Source: Akkermansiaceae bacterium UBA6138 (GTDB taxonomy: Bacteria > Verrucomicrobiota > Verrucomicrobiia > Verrucomicrobiales > DEV007). From it: a stretch of 34,132 bases of DNA. The stretch is from positions 23,211 to 57,342 of the forward strand of contig DIVG01000055.1 in the NCBI GenBank assembly GCA_002422425.1. The letters run 5' to 3'. The stretch's first letter is position 1. Every line of letters begins with the position of its first letter. The notes under the pieces are model-generated. The model searched no databases and was not told the origin of the DNA. It saw only the letters and a program-made list of their open reading frames with translations. Of the stretch, positions 8,318 through 15,745 are shown in pieces. The position numbers were made by a program, and so were the translations under genes.

Positions 8318-9688
8318 TTACGCGGGCCGTTCGCCCGCCAGTTCGCAGAGCCGCCTTTTCAAGGCATCGATCCCCTCGCCGGTGTCCGCCGAAAGAGGGA
8401 AGATCTCCTGCTTCGGGAAGCGGTCGCAAAGAGCCTCGAGATTGGCGGCAGACTCGGGAAGGTCCATTTTGTTCGCTACGATCAGCCAGGGACGCTCGCT
8501 GAGTTCCTCGTCGTAGAGTTTCAGTTCTTTCCTGAGAATCTGGAGATCCGAGATCGGATCGCGCGTGTCCACTCCGGCCGTGTCGACGACAAAAAGAAAG
8601 TAGGAGCAGCGGCTGATGTGCCGCAGGAAGTCGTGGCCGAGGCCCACATTGGCATGAGCTCCCTCGATCAGGCCGGGAATGTCAGCGACCGTGGCCCGGT
8701 AAAAACCGGGGAATTCGACGACCCCGACCATGGGAGTGAGTGTGGTGAAGGGGTAGGCCGCGACTTTCGGACTGGCGTTGGAGATCGCTCCGAGGAGAGT
8801 GGATTTTCCCGCGTTGGGGAATCCGACAAGGCCGATGTCGGCGATGCGCCTCAGTTCGAGATAATACCAGCCCTCGTCGCCTTTCGTCCCCTCCGTGAAT
8901 TCGATCGGGGCTTGATTGGTGTCGGTGCGGAAACGCCAGTTCCCTTTGCCTCCGACCCCGCCCGTGCAGAGGACAAATTTTTGACCGACTTCGGTGAGAT
9001 CGGCGATGACCTCCCCGTAGGGATGCGGGGAGTCGTCCCCGTTTTCGTCGAGCCCCGCATCAAAGTCGTCGTCATCCTCTTCAACGACAGGTTCGTCTCC
9101 GGGGAAAATGTCGTCGGGGTCGATGCCGGATTCGTCGAAAACTTCCTCGTCGTCCTCGTCAACATCGCCGTCTTCTTCAAGTTCGTTACCGGAAAACTCG
9201 TCAGCATCCTCGTCTTCGTCCAACTCGCCCGCAGGGGCAGGAGAGGGAACGTCCGCCGCCGGGTCGGCGACGGGTCGGGGCTTGCGAACCATCTCGTGGG
9301 TGGCGCTTTTCGAAAAATCACCGGCCCAGTCCGCATCGGTGAGATCTTTGTCGGCGAAATCATCCTCGTCGCGGCGGCGCGGCACATTGGGGACAGACCG
9401 GTAGACGATCGTGCCGGGCGGGACTTTCAGGATGAGATGTTTGCCGGAGCGCCCCGTTTTTTTCTGTCCCGAACCGGGGCGACCTTTTTCCGCCTTGTGG
9501 TTCGGCTGGAAGAAAAAACTCCGCAAGTTGTCGGTGTGGCCGTCAACCACAATGATGACGTCCCCTCCGCGCCCGCCGTCGCCCCCGTCGGGACCGCCCT
9601 TGGGTTCGAATTTTTCGCGCCGGAAACTCGAACAGCCGTGTCCGCCGTCGCCGGCTTTGGCAAAAATTTTGATGTGATCGACAAACAT
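8318..9688 (-). CDS. obg: GTPase Obg/CgtA with a large acidic insertion
   Basis: Obg is an essential GTPase tied to 50S ribosome assembly and the stringent response. The ATG at 9688 opens with MFVDHIKIFAKAGDGGHG and the glycine-rich FRREKFEPKGGPDGGDGG of the Obg fold. The G domain is complete: GFPNAGKST (289-297), DIPGLIEGA (336-344), NKMD (406-409) and SAD (433-435). The protein ends at residue 456 just after the G domain, so it lacks the C-terminal OCT domain. Between KVPPGTIVY and GEVIADLTE, which are close neighbours in ordinary Obg proteins, lie roughly 125 extra residues (about 100-224). They are very rich in Asp and Glu, have few hydrophobic residues and are likely disordered. The reading frame is intact on both sides, so this is an in-frame insertion. 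The gene is transcribed away from the candidate origin. Confidence 0.95.
   Translation of the reverse strand: MFVDHIKIFAKAGDGGHGCSSFRREKFEPKGGPDGGDGGRGGDVIIVVDGHTDNLRSFFFQPNHKAEKGRPGSGQKKTGRSGKHLILKVPPGTIVYRSVPNVPRRRDEDDFADKDLTDADWAGDFSKSATHEMVRKPRPVADPAADVPSPAPAGELDEDEDADEFSGNELEEDGDVDEDDEEVFDESGIDPDDIFPGDEPVVEEDDDDFDAGLDENGDDSPHPYGEVIADLTEVGQKFVLCTGGVGGKGNWRFRTDTNQAPIEFTEGTKGDEGWYYLELRRIADIGLVGFPNAGKSTLLGAISNASPKVAAYPFTTLTPMVGVVEFPGFYRATVADIPGLIEGAHANVGLGHDFLRHISRCSYFLFVVDTAGVDTRDPISDLQILRKELKLYDEELSERPWLIVANKMDLPESAANLEALCDRFPKQEIFPLSADTGEGIDALKRRLCELAGERPA
9017..9391 (-). other. Acidic low-complexity insertion within Obg
   Basis: This stretch encodes approximately residues 100-224 of Obg, with runs such as ELDEDEDADEF, DVDEDDEEVFDE and VVEEDDDDFDAG. 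It splits the glycine-rich Obg fold between two otherwise adjacent beta segments. Asp and Glu dominate, and a proline/alanine-rich piece (VADPAADVPSPAPAG) precedes the acidic block. The boundaries are my estimate from memory of standard Obg sequences. Confidence 0.8.
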
Positions 9689-9824
9689 GGTGGGAGGGAA
9701 AAGAGTCAGTGCGCCTTTCAACGGCGCGAACGATACCCATAGCACGAAATTCCCGCTTAGAAAAGAGGATCAGTGCCCCGTCTCCGCTGACTGACCGCGC
9801 CCGCTCCCGTGGAACGGGGCAAAG

Positions 9825-9833
9825 TTATTCACA
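9825..9833 (+). promoter_or_regulatory. DnaA-box-like site (TTATTCACA)
   Basis: Exact match to the TTATNCACA consensus, upstream of the AT-rich island. Confidence 0.45.
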
Positions 9834-9954
9834 ATTCGTCGCGCTGCCTCCTCCTAAACGGGTTGAACGCAACGCAGTCCCGCCAAAGGGGCTCTCTGCC
9901 TGGGAAAAAAGCGCCTCAAGGCGGTTGCTGAGAGATTCGCGCGCCGCCCTTGTT

Positions 9955-10035
9955 GGATTATTTGAAATATACGACCTTATATTACATTCTTATTTTCAAT
10001 TAGTTGTGATACTATTTGCTGAATCGGATATTTAT
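9955..10035. other. AT-rich island, possible DNA unwinding element
   Basis: About 80 bp of strongly AT-rich sequence (for example TTATATTACATTCTTATTTT at 9976-9995) inside a GC-rich chromosome, lying between DnaA-box-like sites at 9825 and 10167. It could also simply be a strong promoter region; no clear -35/-10 pair was found. Confidence 0.45.
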
Positions 10036-10166
10036 CAGGCCGAATCGGGGGACGTTGCAGGAGCGATCAGGTCTCGTCGCTTCAAGCGAAGGGAACCCAC
10101 CGGCGGCCGCTTCGCCGGGCGATGCCGGATGCCTCTTTTTTCGGGTTTGAGCCCTTTTCACAGGAG

Positions 10167-10175
10167 TTATTCACA
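10167..10175 (+). promoter_or_regulatory. DnaA-box-like site (TTATTCACA)
   Basis: Exact consensus match, starting 12 bp before the start of the next identical box. The pair GAGTTATTCACA is repeated in tandem with only one base changed, so it is a direct 12-bp repeat. Confidence 0.5.
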
Positions 10176-10178
10176 GAG

Positions 10179-10187
10179 TTATTCACA
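10179..10187 (+). promoter_or_regulatory. DnaA-box-like site (TTATTCACA)
   Basis: Second unit of the tandem pair. Its start is just over one helical turn from the first, and it has the same orientation, an arrangement that would allow cooperative DnaA binding. Confidence 0.5.
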
Positions 10188-10425
10188 TTCTGTTCCCTCG
10201 CGATATGGAGAATAGGGGCGGGGCCGGTCGAGAGGGAAAGGGGATTTCCCCGGAAGGAGGGGCTTTTTTGCCTTTTCCATCGCCCGGAAACCGGCGATGA
10301 CGTTTTTTATCCGAGAAAATCGCTTTGCTTTGGAAGGGGGATTCGTTCACCCTTCCTCTGTCCGCAGCTGGTCGGCCCGCTTTTCCGGTAGGGCGGGTTG
10401 GCGATGATCCCCCGCCCGTTACGCC

Positions 10426-11871
10426 ATGACAGAGTCAGCCGAAGTAAAGCAGGTCCCGTCGACATTCCAGAAGCGCTCTTTGTGGGCGGCTCTGACGGGG
10501 GTGTCGATCACGGTGATCGGTGCGGTTACGGTCGGGTTGGTTCTCCTCGTTGCCACGATTCTGAGTTACCTTCAGCCCATTCTCGTCCCTCTCGCGGTGG
10601 CGGGGATTATTGCGTATCTCCTCGATCCCGTCGTCTCGTGGTTGGAGAAGCGCGGGTTCTCGCAGCGGGTCTCGGCTCTCTGGGTTTACGTGGCGTTTAT
10701 TGTCTTTGTCGTGGTGCTTGTGGTGGCGGTCTTTGTCCCGACTTTCGGGCAGGCTCAGGAAGCCTACAAAAAACGGGAGATTTATGGCGAGCAGGTGACC
10801 ACTCTCGTGAAAAAGGGAGTCTCTTCTTTTCAACGTCACTTCGACACGGGAATCGCCGGGGACTATTACCAAAAGGGAGTCGATTGGATCTCGAACGAGG
10901 GGCCGAAAATCGGGGCGAATATCGGGCAGTGGATCTGGTCCCGGGTAAGGGGGGCCTTCGGGTTCCTCGGCTATCTTTTGGGCCTGCTTCTCGTGCCGGT
11001 TTATCTTTACTATTTTCTTCAGAACGGTCACCTCATCGCGACGACCTGGTCCGATTATCTTCCGCTCAAAGCTTCGTCGTTTAAGAATGAGGTTGTTGGA
11101 ACCCTGACCGAGATTAACGGCTATCTGATCTCCTTTTTCCGGGGACAGATGGTGGTGAGTCTCATCGACGGGGCTCTTATTGCGGTGGCGCTGACGGCCG
11201 TCGGCCTGCCCTACGCCCTGCTTATCGGGGTCTTCCTCGCGATTCTGGGACTTATTCCCTACATCGGCAATCTTCTCGTGATGATCCCCGCGATTCTGAT
11301 CGCGATCGCCCATTTTGGCGCCGCCTCGTGGGGGACGGTTCAGAGTGAGGAGGTTCCCGTGGTCGGTCGGACGGCGTTGGTTCTGGTCGACGGAGGCAAT
11401 CAGGAGGCTCCGGCCGCCGGGGGAATCGGCGATTCGGTCAAATCCCGGAAGGCCGGTGACTACGTCGTCACCGCCGTCTCCGCCGACGGGAGGAGGGCCG
11501 AAGTTCTCCTGCATGCCTGGGGATGGCTCCCGAACATGTGGTTTTATCCGGTCATCGTGCTTCTCATCTTTGTCATTCTGCAGCAGGTCAACGGCCTCGT
11601 CACCGCTCCGAGAATCGTGGGCGACTCGGTCGGGTTGCATCCCCTCACCGTTATTTTTTCAGTCCTTTTCTGGTCATTTCTGCTGGGCGGGTTGCTGGGG
11701 GCTCTCCTCGCCGTGCCGCTGACCGCGGCAATAAAAGTCCTTTTCCGCCGCTATCTCTGGGAGCGTCGCTTCGAGGCGGCGGTGGAACGCCGTCTCTCCG
11801 CGCCGGCGACTGATTCTTCCGGAGGGCCGGGCGGGCCGCCGCTCGAGGGAGACACGGCGGAAGTATCCTGA
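10426..11871 (+). CDS. AI-2E family transporter (PF01594-like) with a loop insertion
   Basis: A 481-residue inner-membrane protein with about eight transmembrane segments. The N-terminal helices include LVLLVATILSYLQPILVPLAVAG with the family's AYLLDPVVSWLEKR. The centre has GLLLVPVYLYYFLQNG, then IGVFLAILGLIPYIGNLL. The C-terminal core is family-typical: ILQQVNGLVTAPRIVGDSVG followed by LHPLTVIFSVLFW and LLAVPLTAAIKVLFRRYLW. Members export autoinducer-2 or act as Na+/H+ antiporters, so the substrate here is open. Between the helix ending AIAHFGAASW and the next helix is an extra soluble stretch of about 65 residues (about 303-370) that ordinary members lack. The proline/glycine-rich C-terminal tail is likely disordered. 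The start ATG follows the candidate origin region directly. The MoxR gene begins 76 bp downstream and may be cotranscribed. Confidence 0.9.
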   Translation: MTESAEVKQVPSTFQKRSLWAALTGVSITVIGAVTVGLVLLVATILSYLQPILVPLAVAGIIAYLLDPVVSWLEKRGFSQRVSALWVYVAFIVFVVVLVVAVFVPTFGQAQEAYKKREIYGEQVTTLVKKGVSSFQRHFDTGIAGDYYQKGVDWISNEGPKIGANIGQWIWSRVRGAFGFLGYLLGLLLVPVYLYYFLQNGHLIATTWSDYLPLKASSFKNEVVGTLTEINGYLISFFRGQMVVSLIDGALIAVALTAVGLPYALLIGVFLAILGLIPYIGNLLVMIPAILIAIAHFGAASWGTVQSEEVPVVGRTALVLVDGGNQEAPAAGGIGDSVKSRKAGDYVVTAVSADGRRAEVLLHAWGWLPNMWFYPVIVLLIFVILQQVNGLVTAPRIVGDSVGLHPLTVIFSVLFWSFLLGGLLGALLAVPLTAAIKVLFRRYLWERRFEAAVERRLSAPATDSSGGPGGPPLEGDTAEVS

Positions 11872-11947
11872 GTTCGTCTCCCTCCCGATTCCGGCGTCAT
11901 TGCTTGCATGGTGGTGAAAGTCGTTCATCCTATCGCGTATCAAGAGT

Positions 11948-12940
11948 ATGCAGAACGTGGACACGAACAAACTTGGAGAAGAGATCCGGAAACAGAGCGT
12001 CTGGGTTGAGGCGGTAAAAGAGGAAATGGGGAGGGTCGTCGTGGGCCAGCACGATCTCGTTGATCGTCTCCTCATCGGCCTGCTCACCAACGGTCATGTT
12101 CTCCTTGAGGGAGTGCCCGGGCTGGCGAAGACCTTGACCGTGAATTCGCTCGCGGGGGCTCTCTCGGCCCAGTTCCAGCGCATCCAGTTTACTCCGGATC
12201 TGCTTCCGGCTGATCTGATAGGCACTCTCATATACAATCCGGGAAAAAACGAGTTTACCCCGAAACTCGGCCCGGTTTTTTCCAACCTCGTGCTGGCGGA
12301 TGAGATCAACCGGGCCCCGGCCAAGGTGCAGAGCGCCCTCCTTGAGGCAATGCAGGAGAGGCAGGTCACGATTGGCGACACGACTTACCGGCTGCCCGAT
12401 CCATTTCTTGTTCTCGCCACCCAGAATCCGATTGATCAGGAGGGGACTTACCAGCTCCCCGAGGCCCAGCTCGATCGTTTCCTTTTCAAGGTCGTGGTCG
12501 ATTACCCTTCCCTGACGGAAGAGCGTCTTATTCTTGATCGGATGGCCACCTCCTCCCCGAAAACTCGAACCCGTGCGGTGGTGGAACCGAAGACGGTCAT
12601 CGCCAGCCGGGATCTGGTGAATTACGTCTATGTGGACGATGGAGTGAAGGACTACATTGTCCGTCTTGTTCACGCGACGCGTTTTCCCGGGGAGTTCGAG
12701 CCCGCCCTGCAGCCGCTCATCCGCGCCGGTGCTTCACCCCGGGGAACGATCAATCTCACCCTTGCGGCAAAGGCGGCCGCCTTTTTGAAAGGACGGGGTT
12801 ACGTGGTGCCCCAGGACATCAAAGATCTCGTCTACGACGTTCTCCGGCACCGCATCCTCCTCAGTTATGAGGCGGAGGCTGAAGAGATCACGACCGAGCA
12901 AATTATTGCGACATTGATTGATCGTATTCCGGTCCCCTGA
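11948..12940 (+). CDS. MoxR family AAA+ ATPase
   Basis: A 330-residue cytoplasmic ATPase of the MoxR/RavA class, thought to act as a chaperone that remodels or activates partner complexes. Walker A is GVPGLAKT (55-62), followed by the MoxR-typical RIQFTPDLLPADLIGT. Walker B is LVLADEIN (114-121), then RAPAKVQSALLEAMQE; sensor 1 is ATQNP, and DRFLFK follows. The length and the C-terminal lid (GASPRGTINLTLAAKAAAFL) are complete. MoxR genes usually sit beside DUF58, VWA/Bat and TPR genes; here the neighbours are an AI-2E transporter and a leucine-rich-repeat protein, so this copy looks isolated from its usual partners. A coiled-coil membrane protein of the kind often found in such clusters lies about 10 kb downstream. 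A GC-rich hairpin follows the stop. Confidence 0.94.
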   Translation: MQNVDTNKLGEEIRKQSVWVEAVKEEMGRVVVGQHDLVDRLLIGLLTNGHVLLEGVPGLAKTLTVNSLAGALSAQFQRIQFTPDLLPADLIGTLIYNPGKNEFTPKLGPVFSNLVLADEINRAPAKVQSALLEAMQERQVTIGDTTYRLPDPFLVLATQNPIDQEGTYQLPEAQLDRFLFKVVVDYPSLTEERLILDRMATSSPKTRTRAVVEPKTVIASRDLVNYVYVDDGVKDYIVRLVHATRFPGEFEPALQPLIRAGASPRGTINLTLAAKAAAFLKGRGYVVPQDIKDLVYDVLRHRILLSYEAEAEEITTEQIIATLIDRIPVP

Positions 12941-12945
12941 TCGTC

Positions 12946-12974
12946 AGCCCGGATCGATCCTTTCTCCGGGCTTT
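12946..12974 (+). terminator. Possible hairpin terminator after the MoxR gene
   Basis: AGCCCGG (12946-12952) pairs with CCGGGCT (12966-12972) across a 13-nt loop and is followed only by a short TTT. It sits just downstream of the stop codon. The weak T-tract keeps confidence modest. Confidence 0.45.
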
Positions 12975-13070
12975 CCCGAATGCGGTCGCGTCGTCCAATC
13001 GGACGTGGCGGGGTGGTAAAATCCGGTGTAGAATAGCGGGCGGTCCTTCCGGGGCCTTTCCTCCTCTTGC

Positions 13071-14285
13071 ATGCAAAACGCCGCCCGTATCACGGTTCTC
13101 TGTTTTTCTCTCCTCGCCGTCGTGGTGATCCTGGTCCTTTGGAAAAAAGGGGATCGCAAAAATGCTCTTGCGGAACTTGAGGCTCGTTTCGGGGCGGACG
13201 TTTCGATTAACGGGGAGGAGTTCTATCTGGGGTGCTCAAGTCCGGAACTGACGGATCTCCATGCCCTCGCCGACCTGGCTCTCCGCGTTGGCGAGCCGAC
13301 AATTCTCGACCTTACGGGGGCTCCGTCGCTGAGTTCTCTGGCAGGGCTCGGAAAGATGCCCTCGCTGAGGTCTCTCGTTTTGATCGATTGTGCCGCCCTG
13401 AAGAGCGCCGAAGGGCTTCGCGGTCATCCGGGGCTGACGGAAATCGTGCTCACGGACAGCGTGAATTTTCTCGAAACGTCGGCGATTGGCGACCTTCCCC
13501 GGCTCACCACCCTGGATCTCAGCGGTTGCCTGTCCCTCTCAACGTTCGAGGCGACAAACCTTCCGCAGCTGGAAAATCTCTACCTGAGCCGTTGTCAGGA
13601 TCTGAAGGCGCTCGATGTTTCCGGCTTCCCGGGTCTCCGTCAGCTCTATGCAGACAGCTGCAGCTCGATCGCTGTGATCGAGGGGCTTGCGGGTCTCGCC
13701 CGCCTCACTGACCTTGATGTGAGCAACGCCAGCGCGCTGCAGGGGCTTCCCGGCGTGGAGAATCTCGAAGAGTTGATCGTGTTGGATATTCGTAATATCG
13801 AGATCGAGGATTTCAGGGGGATCGCCTCGTTGCCCAGGCTTCGCATCCTGCGCATGGGGGGACAGGAGAGTATCGAAACTCTCGAGCCGCTTTCGGGGCT
13901 CGTCTCCCTGCGGGAATTGCATCTTGAGGCGTGTCCGAATTTCCGCTCGCTGAAGGGTATGCCTGCAGGGATTTCCCAGTATGCCGGCTTCACCCATTGT
14001 CCCAATCTCGTTTCTCTGGAGGGTCTCGAAAACCCGGTCGGTCTCGAGCAGCTCGATCTCACGGGTTGCACCGGGTTGAGAGATATTCCTCAGGTCGCGG
14101 CACTGGAGAATCTGGTCCAGCTCAGCCTTGTGAACTGCCGTCAGGTTGCCGGGATCGAGGTGGTGGAAAAGTTACCCCGGCTCGCCATCGTGATGCTGGG
14201 AGGGTCAGGCGTGATACCCGCCTCGGTGGAAAGCCTCACCCCGGCAAACCCTGAGATTATCTTCGACTTCGCTGCCTCCGAGTGA
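13071..14285 (+). CDS. Membrane-anchored leucine-rich-repeat protein
   Basis: A 404-residue protein with a single N-terminal hydrophobic segment (residues 7-24, ITVLCFSLLAVVVILVLW) and no clear cleavage site, so it is likely an anchored periplasmic or extracytoplasmic protein. From about residue 75 to the end it consists of repeats of about 22-24 residues with the pattern LxxLxLxxCxxL, for example LVLIDCAALKSA, LDLSGCLSLSTF, LYLSRCQDLKAL, LHLEACPNFRSL and LDLTGCTGLRDI. The conserved cysteine in many repeats is typical of cysteine-containing bacterial LRR proteins. The curved solenoid usually binds proteins, but no partner can be named. It ends 10 bp from the converging kamA gene. Confidence 0.85.
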   Translation: MQNAARITVLCFSLLAVVVILVLWKKGDRKNALAELEARFGADVSINGEEFYLGCSSPELTDLHALADLALRVGEPTILDLTGAPSLSSLAGLGKMPSLRSLVLIDCAALKSAEGLRGHPGLTEIVLTDSVNFLETSAIGDLPRLTTLDLSGCLSLSTFEATNLPQLENLYLSRCQDLKALDVSGFPGLRQLYADSCSSIAVIEGLAGLARLTDLDVSNASALQGLPGVENLEELIVLDIRNIEIEDFRGIASLPRLRILRMGGQESIETLEPLSGLVSLRELHLEACPNFRSLKGMPAGISQYAGFTHCPNLVSLEGLENPVGLEQLDLTGCTGLRDIPQVAALENLVQLSLVNCRQVAGIEVVEKLPRLAIVMLGGSGVIPASVESLTPANPEIIFDFAASE

Positions 14286-14295
14286 AGGCGACTTC

Positions 14296-15474
14296 TCAGT
14301 AGTCGAGGATCGGGGCCGGGCCGGGTAACGGCTCCGGGTATTCGAAGGTGCGGCCTTCGAAGTTCCGGATGAGGGTCCGCTCGCGGTTGCGCTGGAGCAC
14401 GTAGTCGGGATTAACCGGCACCTTGCCACCGCCTCCGGGGGCGTCGATGACATATTGGGGGACGGCGTAGCCGGTGGTGTGACCGCGCAGACCTTCGATA
14501 ATGGCTATCCCTTCCTCCACGGGGGACTCAAGGTGCGACGAGCCCTGGATGAGATCGAGTTGGTAGAGATAGTAGGGTTTTACCCGGCACATGAGAAGTT
14601 TATGCACGAGTGCCTTCATCACGCCGATATCATCGTTTACCCCCTTGAGAAGAACGCTCTGGTTTCCCAGCGGAACCCCATGGTTGGCGAGGCGCTCAAG
14701 GCCCTCTTTGACCTCAAGCGTGAGTTCCCGCGGGTGGTTCACGTGGATGCTCATAAAAAGCGGATGGTATTCCTGTAGCATCGCGCAAAGCTCGGAAGTA
14801 ATGCGCTGGGGGAGAAAAACGGGGACCCGGGTTCCGATACGGAGAAATTCGAGATGGGGGATTGCGCGCAGTCGAGCGAGGATTTTTCCGAGCTTGTTGT
14901 CCGAAAAAAGAAGTGGATCTCCGCCGGATAGGAGAACGTCGCGCACTTCCGTGTGCTGCTCGAGGTAGCGGAAGGCGGCCTCGTAGTCGGTTTCGAGTTC
15001 CTGTTCGCCGACGCCGCTGACGACACGGCTGCGGGTGCAGTAGCGGCAATAGGAGGCACAGCGGTCGGTGACGAGGAAGAGGACGCGGTCGGGGTAGCGA
15101 TGGACGAGGCCCGGCACCGGCATGTGAGAATCCTCACCGCAGGGATCGGCCATTTCATAGGGAGAGGTCCAGGTTTCCTCGACCCGGGGAATGACCTGCT
15201 TGCGGATGGGGCATTCGGGATCTTCGCGATCAATCAGGTTGAAAAAGTGCGGGGTGATCGACATCGCGAGCTTGGTGCCCGAGAGGACGACCCCGTTGCG
15301 TTCGTCTTCGCTGAGGACGAGGTGCTCCTCAAGCTGGCGCAGCGTCGTGATCCTGTTTTTCAGTTGCCAGGTGTGACTGTTCCAATCCTCCGCCGGGATG
15401 TTGCGTCCGGCCCAGTAGCCGGGGGCGTGGGAACGAAAGGATTTTTCCGGATCAGATGAGGGGGAAGGGTGCAT
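14296..15474 (-). CDS. kamA: Lysine 2,3-aminomutase (KamA family radical SAM/PLP enzyme)
   Basis: A radical SAM aminomutase expected to convert L-lysine to beta-lysine. The 392-residue protein has the SAM cluster site CASYCRYC (Cys139, 143, 146) after HRYPDRVLFLVT, the glycine motif LLSGGDPLL, and the PLP lysine in DAPGGGGK (Lys351). The two substrate-contacting aspartates of KamA have counterparts at Asp307 (YLYQLDL) and Asp344 (YVIDAPG). The C-terminal tail (LIRNFEG, TFEYPEP) is KamA-like. The cysteines that bind structural zinc near the C-terminus of the clostridial enzyme are absent, as in EpmB-like relatives, so a role in modifying a lysine on elongation factor P is an alternative, though no epmA or efp lies here. 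No beta-lysine acetyltransferase is adjacent. The leader upstream can form two mutually exclusive hairpins. Confidence 0.9.
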   Translation of the reverse strand: MHPSPSSDPEKSFRSHAPGYWAGRNIPAEDWNSHTWQLKNRITTLRQLEEHLVLSEDERNGVVLSGTKLAMSITPHFFNLIDREDPECPIRKQVIPRVEETWTSPYEMADPCGEDSHMPVPGLVHRYPDRVLFLVTDRCASYCRYCTRSRVVSGVGEQELETDYEAAFRYLEQHTEVRDVLLSGGDPLLFSDNKLGKILARLRAIPHLEFLRIGTRVPVFLPQRITSELCAMLQEYHPLFMSIHVNHPRELTLEVKEGLERLANHGVPLGNQSVLLKGVNDDIGVMKALVHKLLMCRVKPYYLYQLDLIQGSSHLESPVEEGIAIIEGLRGHTTGYAVPQYVIDAPGGGGKVPVNPDYVLQRNRERTLIRNFEGRTFEYPEPLPGPAPILDY

Positions 15475-15512
15475 TTCAGGATCGCCGGGGAGGCGTTAAT
15501 TGACCTTGTTTC

Positions 15513-15542
15513 GAGGGTCTTCAGCCCTCCCTGAGACGGGAG
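15513..15542 (-). promoter_or_regulatory. Two mutually exclusive hairpins in the kamA leader
   Basis: In kamA sense, CTCCC-gtctca-GGGAG overlaps GAGGG-ctgaaga-CCCTC, the two sharing the central GGGAGGG, so only one stem can form at a time. The stems are only 5 bp. They lie about 40-70 nt upstream of the kamA start. This could be a leader switch, a degraded REP-like palindrome or chance. The rest of the 271 bp gap holds AT-rich sequence but no gene I can support. Confidence 0.3.
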
Positions 15543-15745
15543 TCTACGGGATTACTTACTCCGTCGGGGAGGATAAAGTGCTGGAAAATAAAGTCAATCG
15601 GTGGGCCTTTTTCTCTTTTAGCGTAATTATTTTGGGGCATTCTCCCGGATCTGCTGTTACAAAATAAAGAAGGGTGGGGCGTTGCCGGTCACCGCCGCGT
15701 TCCGCTCTTTAACCCCCTTTTCACCCCTCAAATTTTCCTTTCGAC

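Larger units (their letters stand above)
9689..10425. other. Candidate replication origin (oriC-like intergenic region)
   Basis: This is the longest gene-free stretch in the window. It contains three exact TTATTCACA matches to the DnaA-box consensus TTATNCACA, all on the + strand, at 9825-9833, 10167-10175 and 10179-10187; a weaker TTTTCACA lies at 10155-10162. Between them an AT-rich island (about 9955-10035) stands out sharply from the GC-rich surroundings and could serve as the unwinding element. Genes immediately left (obg, cimA) run leftward and most genes to the right run rightward, as expected around an origin. There is no dnaA, dnaN or gidA nearby, so this rests on sequence signals alone. 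The open frames here look like chance frames. A small palindrome GGGGA-TT-TCCCC lies at 10240-10251. Confidence 0.5.

Noticed and set aside
8312..8325. CCGCG-TTTA-CGCGG palindrome at the obg stop codon
   Set aside because: Short stem overlapping the stop codon with no T-run; not a convincing terminator.
8618..9742. 374-codon + strand frame over obg
   Set aside because: Antisense shadow of obg; no recognisable domain, and obg has full G motifs.
9709..10391. Open frames in the candidate origin region (168 and 89 codons)
   Set aside because: They overlap each other, run through the AT-rich island and DnaA-box-like sites, and look like no known protein.
10435..11640. 401-codon minus frame over the AI-2E gene
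   Set aside because: Very charged antisense shadow; no motif, and the + strand gene is clearly real.
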